Shown: positions 34,165 to 46,696 of the stretch, piece after piece
How positions within the stretch are numbered: the first letter of the stretch is position 1
Layout: every line of letters begins with the position of its first letter
Assembly (NCBI GenBank): GCA_029204225.1
Contig: CM055094.1
Coordinates: 30,687,427 to 30,751,426, forward strand
Source of the DNA: Diphasiastrum complanatum
Taxonomy: Eukaryota; Streptophyta; Lycopodiopsida; Lycopodiales; Lycopodiaceae
Reading direction: 5' to 3'
Length of the DNA: 64,000 nucleotides
Made by a program: the position numbers and the translations under genes
Notes under the pieces: generated by a model
What the model saw: only the letters and a program-made list of their open reading frames with translations
What the model was told of the DNA's origin: nothing
Databases searched by the model: none

Positions 34165-36663
34165 GCATCTAAAGGACCATGTATTGATGCATGTAAGAAA
34201 TGTTTTTATAACCATATTTCTTATGAGCACTAGTGGTCATGGACATTTGTAGTTGTAAGAAACAAAGCGTGTAAAAACTTTACATGTTAGTGTGTTTGGC
34301 TTATGTTGGTTTTCCAAGATGCTTTAAAATACTTGCTAATCCTAACTATCAATTATTTGCTTCTTTTTAGTTTGCAAATTTTCTACACTTGTTTGTGACT
34401 ATATTAATTTGAAAGAAAAAAAACATATGCTATTTTTCACTTCTCACATTATCTAGGTCTTTAGGTACTACTTCGGATTCCTATTCTGATGTGTTGGAAA
34501 TTTGGGGGTAAAAAAATGCCTTTTATATGATAGTTCAGGCAAGGAGGATCGTAATGGTGTAAGCATATGCAAATTTGCATGTTCAATCATTTAGAATATT
34601 ATAATCATATGTTTTTTTTTGCCTTTTTAAGAAACATTAATTTGGCTTTTTTAGACTTTAAATATTGTTCTCACATATTATTCAACTTTCATCATGGTAG
34701 TATTGAACATAATTGTGAGTCTTTATCCAAAATTTTGTAAAGTAATTGATGAGTTTCATGTTAAAGGTTATTTAAATTTGATATTGTCTATTAAATATCT
34801 TGTTCTTTGAGTGAAAAAGAAAAATTTTCAAAGGATACCAAGTGTTAATTTTTTTGGAATTATTTAAATTTGTGTCAAAAGATATATTATTGTTATATGG
34901 TTTTGTTCTTATAACCATGAACTAGTTGTACTGACATTGATTGGGATATACACATTGAACAACAATTGATACAACTTAGGAGTTTGTTGACGTCTTCAGA
35001 GCCTATAGAATCTGTTTACTAGTCTTCTTTGTTTCTTTCTTGTTTTAAGGCCCAGATTAGGCAGAAGGGCTGATAATCATTGTAGTATTGTCCTGCCTGT
35101 CAGAGGACAATCCAGGGAAGTCACTCTTGAACTAATGCACATGCATAAACAGCCACTCATACAAGCCAAAATGTTCAACCGTAAAATCACTGTGCAGATC
35201 CATTGAACAAACAATGAAATTCTACTTCTACTTTGCTGCAAAATGAACTAAAATCAGATCCTACACTACTTTACTTGCATAAATTGACAAAACAAGAAAC
35301 AAAAACTAATCTACAGCGTGTTAGAAGTCCAAGAATCAAGAAACCAACCAGTCTTTTGATTCTTGAACATCCCAAGAACATCAAAAACTAGAATGTTAGA
35401 GAATATGCAAGATTTATGCCACATTTCTAGCCTATTTAGTTTACTTGAATGCTACCTCCTATATTAATCCACAAGAAAACATGAAATCTAATCCACAACT
35501 AGGAAAGCAAGAAAACTAATTCACTCTAAATCCACAACCACACACAATATGAATGGAAGGGCATGATCATAGGGGCATCACTCAAGAAAACCATCATGAT
35601 CAAGGAGCTCAATGGATGCATCTAACTCATGGAGGCTCTTCTCATTTTAGCATGGAGTTGATACAATACACAAGGAGTGGAATTTCCACATTTCACAAAT
35701 TACAAGTGGAATATTGCTCTCCACTAGAGGTCACCATCAAAAGGTGGCTTACTCTACTTTCTTTAAGAGGGGTCTACTTGCATTTATTACATTTGCCTAG
35801 AAATACTAGTTCCTATATGGTCATTCCATCTTTCGGGATTCACCATGAGGCTCTCACAGTTATGGCTTGTTATTACTAACTATTATTTCTCGGCTCTCAT
35901 ACTTGGCTCTTAGTCTTCATTCGTCTCGTCTTCTCAGAGATCTCCTCGGTCTAAGGTGAGAGGTGCTCTTGAGTTGCTCTGGCCGAGTATCTTGGGGATT
36001 CGTCACAATCAGCCAACAGAGTTCAAGGCCCCAAGATAATATCTTGTGATATGGATGACTATAGTTACAATATTCTTAAATCAACCAATGATCTTGACAA
36101 TTTTATAGGCAACTCCAATTAATGTCTTTTATACTTCTCTTAACCAAAGGGAGAGTTCTCTCTTTGCTACAAAACTATATCTTGATTCATTTGGAGCTAA
36201 TGGAATCTCCAAAAATTAATGTCAAAATGATTTCCACTGATTTTAAAACTACTCAATCATATTGAAACCTCTCATTACTAGATTTCCACATTTAGATCTT
36301 AGTTTTGTCTGTAAAAAGATATACACAATCAACGAAAGATTAATCTTTGATCTAGCTTCAACCTCTCAATTCAAAACAATAGGTACAAGATACTCCATAG
36401 TCATTGTAAAACAAAAATGTTGTGAGCTGTGTTGTTAGATTTGGGACAAAAAACTGAAATTTGATCTAGTTCATGTGCACATGATGTAGCACTTCTTGGT
36501 ATGATTAATGATGTACAATTAACTACTTGTAGTTAAAAGTGGCAAACATTAACCATTTCTTTTATGGGTCTATTTCTCTCTCTCTAGTCTCTAGACTGAT
36601 GGGCTACTGCCTATTGAGCCCTAATAGGTACATAGCTTGTAATTATTGCTATTGTGAAGTTAG

Positions 36664-37850
36664 TGTAAGATGGTTCATTGACTTGGGTGCCACTAGGCAC
36701 ATGACTGGAAAGTGTGATTGATTTGAGAACCCATTCCATGATGGGAAGAAGGTCATGCAAGACAATGGACAAAAATGCCAAATTTAAGGAGTTGGCAATA
36801 TACAAGTATAGTTTCGTGATACTAAGGTAAAGAACATGTCCAATGTGCTTCACATGGCAGGACTTACGAAGAGCTTGCTTTCTGTTGGGGTGGGTCATGG
36901 CAAATCAATGTTTGAAAGTTGAGTTTTATAAGGACAACTGCTTGACATGGATAATGGCCACAAAGTAGTGGCGACAAGGTATCACAATAATAATTGTGGT
37001 CTTTACAAGTTGGGATGCGGCCAAACCTGGTGAGTACGGTTGTGCTTCATGGATTGCATCTCATTCATAATTGTGGCATCGCAGGTTGGGCCATTTGAAC
37101 TATGGGAGCCTACGCTTGATGAATAAATTGAAGATGTTAAGCGGTTTACCTGCATTACAAGATAAGCAACTCTCTATATGTGAAGATTGCGTGATGGAAA
37201 AAGCATCACATGGAAAATTTCAAGAAGGTTGGAGCCACAAGAGCGAAGAAGGCACTTGAGTTGATACATATAACCTATGCGGCCCAATGAAAAGCTAATC
37301 GGATGCATTCGCATGCTTCCAGGATTTTCAAGGGTTTGGTTGAGAAATTGGATGCATGTATCCGATAGAGGGGGCGAGTATAAATTAGGTGATTTTGAAT
37401 CCTTTTGTAAGGAGCAAGGAATCAGGAGACAATTCACTCAAGCTCATATGTCGCATAACAATGGAATAGCCGAAAGGAAAAACTACACCATTATTGAAAG
37501 CACACAATCAATGATGAAGCAATGGGATTGGAAAACTTCTACTGGTTGGAGGCGTGCAATGCAAATCTTCTTGCAAAATAGGAGTCCCACTGTTGTGGTT
37601 CCCAATGTGACTCCCAAAGAGACGCTCACAGGTGTGAAGCCAAAGATTGATAAGTTTTGCATTTTTGGGTGCAAGTTATATCTACACATGCCAAAGTAGG
37701 AGCTTGATGTGAAGTCCATTAAATGTGCCTTTGTTGGGTATGACGAGAAGACAAAGGCATGTAGGTGTTTTGATCCAGTGATGTAAAATATCCATATAAG
37801 TATGGATGTAATTTCTGATGAGATGCAAAAAAATTGATGAGAATGATCAT
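36664..37850 (+). pseudogene. Copia protease-integrase remnant
   Basis: Protease site WFIDLGATRHMTG, where the usual Ser after the catalytic Asp is Leu. The pre-integrase motif is WHRRLGHLNYGSLRLMNKLK with CEDCVMEKASHGKF (37071-37259). In the integrase core (37277-37699) the first Asp region is deleted; SDRGGEYKLGDFESFCKEQG and HNNGIAERKNYTI with the Glu are kept, then FCIFGCKLYLHMPK and CAFVGYDEKTKACR. Stops and frameshifts are numerous. Confidence 0.82.
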
Positions 37851-37979
37851 ATTGTTGGTGATGATGACATTAAGAGAAGAGACTTCCCACTATCTTGGAA
37901 GAAGATGAATATATCATTCCATAGGAGATCATGAAGATCAAAGTTGGGAGGATGATCATGATCGAACTCCAACCCAAGA

Positions 37980-38330
37980 GGCGGTTTGGCTGTTAACTGT
38001 TAAGTGAAATTGGCATGAAGCAAACACATTCTATTACCATTTTTAGTGATAGCCAAAGTAGGATACAATTAGCCTAAAATTTGGTATTCCATGTGAGGAC
38101 AAAACATTTAGAGGTAAAGTATCACTTTACACAAGAAAACCTAGAATCTGGAGATGTGAGTGCTATGCTTGGAGTTGAAACAGTTAAATGAAACGCAAGG
38201 GACAAGTTGTAAGAGAAAAGCTTATCTTCTATTGTACTCTTATGCCTAGATGCTATAATTCCATGGAGGCATGTTCCATGAGTGCTTTTATTATCTTTTT
38301 TTTTAAAATGTATATGTTTGAGGGAGAGAG
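37980..38330 (+). pseudogene. Copia RNase H tail and polypurine tract
   Basis: DSQSRIQLA, a stop, then NLVFHVRTKHLEVKYHFTQE (about 38048-38150) is the C-terminal RNase H block. The integrase upstream joins it without any RT. The purine tract GAGGGAGAGAG marks the 3' end. Confidence 0.72.
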
Positions 38331-38470
38331 TTAAAATTGGAATACATTAACCATTTCTTTTACAGTTTTATTTTTCTCTCTCTAATCTCTAGACTGATGG
38401 TGGGCTACTGCCTACTAAGCCCTATCAGGTACATAGCTTGTAATTATTGCTATTGTGAAGTTAGTGTGAA

Positions 38471-39929
38471 TATACAGTGTTTGGAGAGCAATTGGTAATC
38501 GTCTTGAAGTGCTTTGTGATGTGTTATTGTGATTGAATCAATCAGAGTTTGTTTTAACTCTTGCTCGTAAGAGCATTGATATCGCTTGGATTTCATAGGA
38601 ATAATGATGTCACCAAAATAATCTAGCTTTTTAGTAGCAAATCTAGTTTTTCACTTCTAGTCATGGACACAATAAGTGCCTAGTGACTTGTGTTGGGCGC
38701 AGTAAAGCCTCCATTCTAGATAAACAATAGTGTGCAAACTTGAAACCGCTTTTCAAAAGCTTATAATATCACTTAATAGTCACAACTTTGCAAACCCTTT
38801 TTCAGAGTTCAAAAGATCCTTATTAAGGATTGGAGAAAATAAAAAAGATAAATCTCAGATAAAAGAGAGTGCATAAAGTTCTATGAAATGGAACAAACAT
38901 GAACATTATTTGACATCGATAAATCAACTCGATCTCCTAGTTGGTAGTTGTTGTCATCCTTAGAGAATACTACAATGTACCATAGTAAGGGTTTTCATTA
39001 CATGCTCTAGATGATAGTCACCAAATATGAGAGAAAGGCAGAGAGAGCTAGTAAAAAGCTCAACTCCTATTCTTGGAATGGCTACGTTTCTTTGAACATT
39101 AATTAAATGGCATATTTACCTGCGGCAGCCATCACCTAGAAAATTTGTAACTTTTGAATGGAGTGAGATCTTGCATGACATATTGACTATTATCACCAAG
39201 AATAGTTGTACATGTTCCTGGCCATAATGCCTTCAAATACAGAGCACCATTGGACTCCCTAGACAACTCACTTTTCTTATCTTCTATAGTTGTTGACTGC
39301 ATGAAAACATGAGAGATAAAAACAAATAAGAGAGCTTCATGAAACTACCACCTTACGACTTCTTCCAAAAAAAATCCATTTGTTTACCCAAAAATGGAAG
39401 AGAGGCACACTCCACGAATCTTGTAGTGGAGTGAAAATGACATTCAATGGAATACCTATGCTTGCAAATGAGTGAAAATGGAGTGTTGGTACAAATGCTT
39501 GACACAAAATAAGTAAGAACACAAGCCACCATGATCACATGTAGCATAGATAGAGATTCAAAAAAGAAAAAGAAAAAAGACAAGTCTAAGAAAAGTTTGT
39601 TATTCTTGTTTTTTGAGACACCATCCAATTCAATTCGAATAAAAATCATACAACTACCCCTTGAATGTTGTTATTGTGCTACAACCATCTATTACAATTG
39701 CTTGAATGATGTATACTCATTATGTGTATCCAATTATATTTCAATGTTAGTTCAGTATTAGAATATTGAGCTGACTATACTTGATCACGCTTAATGATTT
39801 TTCTACTCCCCATAAGCGTTTGCTTTTACTTTGACTAGAGACCCCTCTATTTGACTTGTATGATTTCACAACAAATGATTGAAACTATTATAATTGCTTT
39901 CTTTAGTAGCAAATGGACAAGGCCAAGTT
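38471..39929. other. AT-rich interval, nothing recognised
   Basis: Short open frames on both strands at 39337-39761 overlap each other and carry only low-complexity Lys or Phe runs. Confidence 0.45.
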
Positions 39930-40470
39930 GACCTCTTCCATGGATAGAATGCTTTTAGTCTTTTAGAAAATTCAAGATCCTGCTTATAGTATATAATATT
40001 GTCAATCTTTGAATCCTCAAGAACCTTATCCTAAGAACTATTGTGACAATAATTGCAAAAGACTATGAAGAATGGGATATTGGAAATTAGTAATAGGGTT
40101 TCGCAAGAGGCACAACATCAAGAGAGAAGTCATCCCGAGGTCAGAAAGCTCGTTGGGCAGAGTTGATGCAAGAGTTTGATATGTCTATCAGATATAGACG
40201 AGACAAAGCAATTCATTCATAAGATCAAAGTGCCACCTCTTCCATGGATAGAATGCTTTTAGTCTTTTAGTAGATTCAAGATCCTGCTTATAGTATATAA
40301 TATTGTCAATCTTTGAATCCTCAAGAACCTTATCCTAAGAACTATTGTGACAATAATTGCAACAGAGAATGGGATATTGGAAATTAGTAATAGGGTTTCG
40401 CAAGAGGCACAACATCAAGAGATAAGTCATCCCACCAACAAAGAAATTCATTCATAAGGTCAACATGCCA
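39930..40470. repeat. Direct duplication, unit about 306 bp
   Basis: A block of about 200 bp at 39933-40138 recurs at 40239-40432 almost unchanged; both begin CTTCCATGGATAGAATGC and end AAGTCATCCC. Visible differences are a few substitutions and a 9-12 base deletion in the second copy. The flanks (AAATTCATTCATAAG-type) also match, so this is a tandem duplication, and a recent one. Confidence 0.9.
40142..40210 (+). pseudogene. Ty3/gypsy RNase H scrap
   Basis: Twenty-three codons read QKARWAELMQEFDMSIRYRR followed by DKA, matching the end of gypsy RNase H (usual RWAEFLQEFDF...YRPGK). It lies between the two near-identical blocks of the duplication and is not repeated after the second one. Confidence 0.65.
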
Positions 40471-40604
40471 ACATTTCCTTTTGCCATTATTGCAAAAGGG
40501 AAATTTCAAAAGAAACTCAATTTTTAAGGAAGAAAAAGAGGCAACTATGTAGACAAGCTATATGCATGCAACAAAATTGCCTTATTCTTCTAAATACTCC
40601 ACAT

Positions 40605-40918
40605 TGTAATAATTAATGATAGCTCGTTGTAAATTTTTACTATTAATATGTCATTGTTATTTTATTGTAACTTGAGTTTGACAATGCATATGGTTAGAAG
40701 CTGCATGGAAGCTCTTTGGACTTTAAGCCACCATTATTGTACTTATCACATTAAAGTCACTTGAGTGGACAAATTGTGAATGAAACTTAAAGTGTTCTTG
40801 TGTTTCAACTATTCTTCCACTATTGTTGTCCAATGTGTCCTACATATTTACAAGGATTCAATGGATGATTGCTAGTTTAGGTGATAAGATCCAAGTTAAC
40901 AATCTTCCATTCCCAATA
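40605..40918 (+). repeat. 5' LTR (314 bp) and decayed PBS
   Basis: Starts TGTAATAATTAATG; collinear with 43623-44078 through TATTGTAACTTGAGTT, CCACCATTATTGTACTTA and a TTCCATTCCCA end. The PBS reads TAGTATTAAAGCATTAGC, four or so changes from TGGTATCAGAGC plus flank. It has no CT run. Confidence 0.85.
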
Positions 40919-42221
40919 GTTTAGTATTAAAGCATTAGCTGTGGAGAAATCAACAACAAAAATTGTGTTGTTGTTGTTGTTTTATCTTACAAGCTATAGT
41001 GACTACAAAATTCATAGTATAGCTTTTTTGGACAATTTGCTGCAAGTATAGAGTTTGTGAAGTGCTTAGAGATAGCACAAGGTGGTCAACCAATGACTAA
41101 TAGTGAAAGATCTAGCTAGAAATTACTCAACTTTGAGCATTTTTTATTCCATTTTCAAATCTACATAGCTATTTTTGATGATTATTGATGTGAAAACGAC
41201 TTAAAGTCCTCACTTCTCATTCAAAAGTTAGTCATTCATTACAAAAAAAAATCATAATGAAGTTTTAGTTCAATTCTATTAATAGCTACCACACGAATAA
41301 AGGATTGGCGTACTATGACAAAAATGAGGAAAAAATGAAAAGAGAGAGCTAATTCAACATGGAGAATGCCATTATCATAAAGCTATTGTATGTGAATTGG
41401 CCTACATTCCAAGCCAGAAATTTTTGAAATCGGAAATGAAGGAGAAAAGAATTTTGAGAGGTGGGCAGCGAATAGTGTGCCTTGTGTAGTTTGTTACCAT
41501 GACATAGAAGAGAAAATAACTAGCACAACTCATAACTCTCAAATTGTGTGTTGGATCGTAGCATTGTAAAAGATGATTTTGCTCCAAATTTTGTGCTCTA
41601 CATAATGGCAAATAGAGAATCCTTGCTACTACCTAAGAAAAGCAAGCTTGTTGAAAAAAAATTACCTAGCCTAAAAGTTCAACATGCAGAACCTCCAAAT
41701 GATGAAGGATGCTTAAAAAATTGTGATTGAGAACGAGAGACAACCTACGTTGAAGATTTCATAGTAAGAGAATGAGGGGAAGACATGATGAATAAAGACT
41801 ATAAGAACTCATTGGCAAGCAACTAGATTGGGATTGTCATGAGTGTCGATGATCACACAATTCCACATATGTCTTTGACAACTATTCCAAGTGAGAGCAC
41901 CTAGTGCAAGATCAATCAAGCAATTGTGAATGTAAGAGGAAGGAGGAGAGGTACAAATAACCAATTTCAACCTCTTTGGTGAGCTGCATATATTGCCTTT
42001 TTGCTAGTGAAAAGAGTGATTGCAATAAAATTTTACTTTTGGCAATTAGTAGCATTACCAATACAAGATAGTGGTGCACGGACTCTAGGGCATCATCTCA
42101 TATGACCTCACATGAAGAGTGGTCTAGTGATCTCAATCAAAGTGACATAAATGATTAAGTCATTTTGGGAGATGATAGAACATAGAGAATAAAAGTTAGA
42201 AACATTAAGATTCAACTCTCT

Positions 42222-42461
42222 TTGAAACATAAAAGTAACATAAAAACTGCACTTTTGGTTCCAAATCTTCCCAGAGATTTATTGTTTCTTGGTTGTTTAG
42301 TGGATCAAGCTCTCAAATTGAGCTTTTATAAAGATAAATGTTTGATTAAGGACATTCACAACACCTTTAGGGTGATAGCTCAAGGAACAAGATCAAAGAA
42401 CAAATTTTATGTGCTTGAAACATCTTTGGGGCGATATAATGTCACAAGTGAAGATGACTAA
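42222..42461 (+). pseudogene. Copia protease C-terminal fragment
   Basis: TALLVPNLPRDLLFLGCLVD, LKLSFYKDKCLIKD and KNKFYVLETS match the end of copia protease up to the pre-integrase region. It is open for 79 codons. Upstream gag (40935-42200) is too decayed to read. Confidence 0.7.
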
Positions 42462-42739
42462 GTACACTGCGATATAAAAGGTCCATGCACCTCAATTAAG
42501 GAAGTGTAAGGCAGCTTCAAGATTCAAAGATAGTCAAGGACATATCAAGACAATCTTGAAAGATAGTCAAGGAAGTGTATTGGAAATGCAGTCAAGACAA
42601 TCTTTTGCACTAGTACTCATCATACTAGTGATATCTTGGAGTTAATACATAGTATGGTACTCATGTATTGACACTTTTCTCTTGGATATTAAATTCATAC
42701 ATAGTGAGTGTGAACCTAATCTTCATATGTTGCATGAAG

Positions 42740-43560
42740 AGGAGGATAATGTTAGTCTAGTATAACGTATGTGGACGGTGTTATTATCACTAAAAGTTCT
42801 AGAATGTTGCTTGAGAAGATCAAGTGAAGCTTATGTCAGGCATTTGAAATTAAAGACCTTGACAAATTGCATTTCTATTTGGACATTGAAGTATGAAGCT
42901 ATAAAGATAGGCTATTTTTTACTCGAGCTAAGCATGTGGGTAAGCTAACAATTTTTTTATGATGAAGCTGAAGTGGATGATACACTCTTTAAGCAACTGG
43001 TGGGTTCATTAAATCAATTGATAGTGACATGATTTGGCATTACATATGTTGCCGGAGTCATTAGCCGTCTATTTTCAGAGAGTCTCATTGGCACCAATGT
43101 TGTAAGTAGATGCTAAGGTATCTTAAGGTACTATCAATTCTGATTTGAAATATGTTTCATTTGATATCTTATTGCTCAAGATTTTTGTGATGCTGATTGG
43201 GCTACAAATATTGAAGAAAGAATTTCACTCTTAGGGTTTGTGTTCATGCTTGGCACATCCACAATTTTGGAAGAGTATAAAAAAACAAACTATTGAGTTA
43301 TCTTCTACAAAAGACGAATATAGTTTAGCCAAGTTTGCTATTTGAGGGTGTTTAGTTGAGGAAATTGTTGACGTAATTGTCTCTTTCTCAAGAGCAACTA
43401 TTACTTCTTATGGTTATAACAGAAGCGGTTCTATCAAAATTTTGAAATTCTAGTTTAGAGACACATTAATATTTTGTGCCGAAAAGGTGAATTCTAGGAA
43501 AGTAGATTGCTCTACTAATGCTCAGGTGGTAGATATTATGACTAAGTCTTTGGAAGAGTA
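42740..43560 (+). pseudogene. Copia RT-RNase H remnant
   Basis: Frames read ITYVDGVIITKSSRMLLEKI, where the polymerase YVDD is YVDG, then SLCQAFEIKDLDKLHFYLDI, QLVGSLNQLIV and the RNase H segment YLIAQDFCDADWATNIEERI with GFVFMLGTSTI. Stops interrupt nearly every line. The integrase is essentially missing between 42461 and 42740. Confidence 0.8.
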
Positions 43561-43622
43561 AATTTGAGTTTTTTCAGAGATCTGATGAGCATAGTTGGGA
43601 ACGAACTTATCATTAAAGGGAG

Positions 43623-44078
<456 letters not shown>

Positions 44079-44108
44079 CACATTGTTTACATCTAGACGT
44101 AACACATC

Positions 44109-44148
44109 AGTTTGTAGTTATATCTCATTTGAGATATAACTACAAACT
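44109..44148. repeat. Perfect 19-bp inverted repeat
   Basis: Arms AGTTTGTAGTTATATCTCA (44109-44127) and its exact reverse complement (44130-44148) with a 2-bp spacer. It lies between the copia target duplication (44079-44083) and the end of the acetyl-CoA synthetase frame. Confidence 0.93.
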
Positions 44149-44164
44149 TTACAAAATGCAACCA

Positions 44165-44327
44165 TTAAATATAGAACAAAAGACTCAAAGAAAAGCAAGT
44201 ACTTCTCTCAAAGGCGGTTGTGGAGGGCAAAAGAGACATGGATGTTACCTCAAATCCTCCTAACTTCATTTGCCATCGTATATCAATAATGGGACAATGT
44301 TGGTTGCCGACTGCCTCATAAAACCAC
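44165..44327 (-). CDS. ACS: ACS exon 12, degenerate last exon
   Basis: Begins [20 protein letters not shown], then KLGGFEVTS, still alignable to RWFY...GGFMIT. The A5 residues are lost and the frame runs to a TAA at 44165. A GTAACA at 44243-44248 could instead act as a donor after GGFE; no following exon is seen. Confidence 0.65.
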
Positions 44328-46608
44328 CTGTTGGATGACTAATTTTATTATCGCAAGACCCATTCTGGCAAGGTTGTAGTAAAACATCTTCAAAAGCTAT
44401 ATGCATGTAGAGGATTAAAATAAATTCACTGTTGAAAGACTCCTTTGTAGTTGATCTTTAACTTGATAGCACCAAATAATTACGCATTGTGGAAGCAATA
44501 CATGGAAAAGTGGAGTTACCTCCATGCATTATTGTTGATTGGCTCTCCAATAGAGCCCAAGAGTCGTAAAGACTTTTGAGAGTATGCTTTCATAAACTGC
44601 ACTATGCCACTCATTACATTACCATCTTTTGTTAAGATTTATTTCAAAAAGTAAATAGAGAATAAATTAGAACTCCTCAATAAATATCTTTTTTGTCAAG
44701 TAAATTGAAGCTTTAGTGTTTTTTCGGAGTGATAGAAGACACAAACATATCATCCAATGTCTTAAGAGTGTACCTATGCACAATAATAAGATGAGTGTAG
44801 TATTTGTAAGCTACAATTCCTTCCTCTAGGCTAACATTTTTAGCACATCACCAAATTAGATGATCAGTAAATTAGGAGCTATATATAAAAAATAAGAAGA
44901 AGAAAAAATTATCTATTTCATGATTTTGATAATAAAAAGAAAACATAAGAACTTTGAAAACAATTTGATGATTTGTACCTAAGGCTAAACATATGATAAT
45001 ATCAAACTACAAACCATATGCAATGTTAAAAAAGGGGTGATGTCACACTTTCAACATAGAATACGTCATTGCTCACCTCATCACCAAAGCACATTAAAGC
45101 TTGTATTGTAGTAGGAGTAGTGTAGAAGATATTGACACTATACTTGTCTATCACCTCCCAGTAACGGCTTGCATATGGATATGTGGGTATCTGTTGTAGA
45201 AAGATACTGCTTTTAAAAAGTATTATAAAACAACATTATTTGACCATGTCTTCCCACAAATTACCACTATATTACAATGTTCAAGAAATTTTCGCTTTAC
45301 CCCTTCAAAGAGCACGACTGCAGCTCTATTAAGAAAAGGGCCATAGATAAGGTAACTATGCCCAGTGATCCAACCACAATCTGTTGTACACCTGGTAAGC
45401 AAAGAAGACATCAATATGTTTTAAGTACTTAAACCTCGTGGGGATTAGATAAATTTGACTTTCTCTCTTAGTAGTACAGTTTTGTTGTAACTCATGAGAC
45501 TTTGCTTGCTATGTGGTAAAGTTTTGTTCTTTAGACTATGAGCAATGGAAGTAAATATTGTTCTCAAAGTCACTTGATTGGCAATGTGTTACATACATCT
45601 AGCTCTAGATGAATTAGCACATTCAAAAGGCTATTCCACTTAGTACGCAAGAGATCCAAATTTTGAGAAAAAAAACTTTATAGAAATTCAATATCTAAGG
45701 CCTTAGATAATTCAATATCTAAGGCCTATATATATAGACTAAATACTCTCTAGGTTTTTGAAACCCTAACTAGGATGCATGAACTCTATATAAGTCCTCA
45801 ATAGAAACAACAGTTTGACTTGACTTTACATACATAATCAATCATGAAGTACAACAAGGATTCAGAGCGTAAATGTCATTCTTTTGAGAATTTATTGTTA
45901 ATATTTAAACAAAATAACCGACTTTTTGATGTTTCATACTCATATACTATCAGTGGAATGTGAATATGAGACAAAGTACCAGTATACTTCACCCGCATGA
46001 TAGTCAAACATATACTTGAAGGTCGCAGCTGTATAAACCATACAACCACCAACGGTGTGCACAATGCCCTACATGGAGCAATTTGCACGTTAATTTCAAT
46101 CGGAAGTATACAATATGTACTATAGTATTACACTTTTTGAGTGGAAGACAAAATGAGATGTGACTTGAGGAATTAGTCAAAAAACAAATGCTTGAGGAAA
46201 TCAACATGCTAAACTTCTTAACACTTATATTACCACCTTTCTCAAGGACATTAGGAGAAAGAGCATAACTAGATCATGTACAACACATACATTGAACACT
46301 AAAAGAAACATAAGGTAGAAAGTGGTATGGTATACTGAAGATAGGAGGACCTCTAATCTAGTAGTTATTTCAAAGCTTCAAATATATTTAAGCTAAAAAA
46401 TATTTAATATTTTCTACTTATTTGTAAAAACATTGGAATATCTTATCAAATGAAGCTAAAATTTTGTGCATCTACATTCATTCTATAAGAAGTTGAATTT
46501 ATTGAGTCTTCAATTACAATGATATACTTGCACCTGTTATCTTTCATATGGGCATATGTAATCTTTGATGCATTACTCTTGTATATTTTAACATATTTGG
46601 TTTAGTGC

Positions 46609-46696
<88 letters not shown>

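Larger units (their letters stand above)
32950..36530. other. Long AT-rich interval, repeats but no gene recognised
   Basis: No pol motif, LTR pair or RNA gene was found. It includes a degenerate short-motif array (33560-33780) and a tandem pair (34040-34164). An open frame at 35553-35879 (108 codons) has no recognisable domain, overlaps nothing gene-like and is not called. Confidence 0.45.
36531..38470 (+). mobile_element. Internally deleted copia between partial direct repeats
   Basis: Near-identical segments at 36532-36663 and 38331-38467 share GTTAAAA, CATTAACCATTTCTTTTA and GTACATAGCTTGTAATTATT. They are best read as LTR parts. The left one is fused directly to protease sequence at 36664; the right one follows a purine tract (GAGGGAGAGAG, 38320-38330). 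Between them lie protease, integrase and an RNase H tail, but no gag and no RT. Target duplications were not identified. Confidence 0.7.

Noticed and set aside
35553-35879. 108-codon open frame
   Set aside because: No recognisable domain, no supporting promoter, intron or repeat context; left as unannotated.
33000-36530. 3' LTR of the 24698 element
   Set aside because: No segment resembling the TGTTAGAATTTAGC LTR or a polypurine tract was found after the RNase H remnant.
38500-40600. Missing C-terminal exons of acetyl-CoA synthetase on the far side of the copia element
   Set aside because: The minus strand left of 40605 shows no hinge, GDG or catalytic-Lys region; only repeats and AT-rich DNA.
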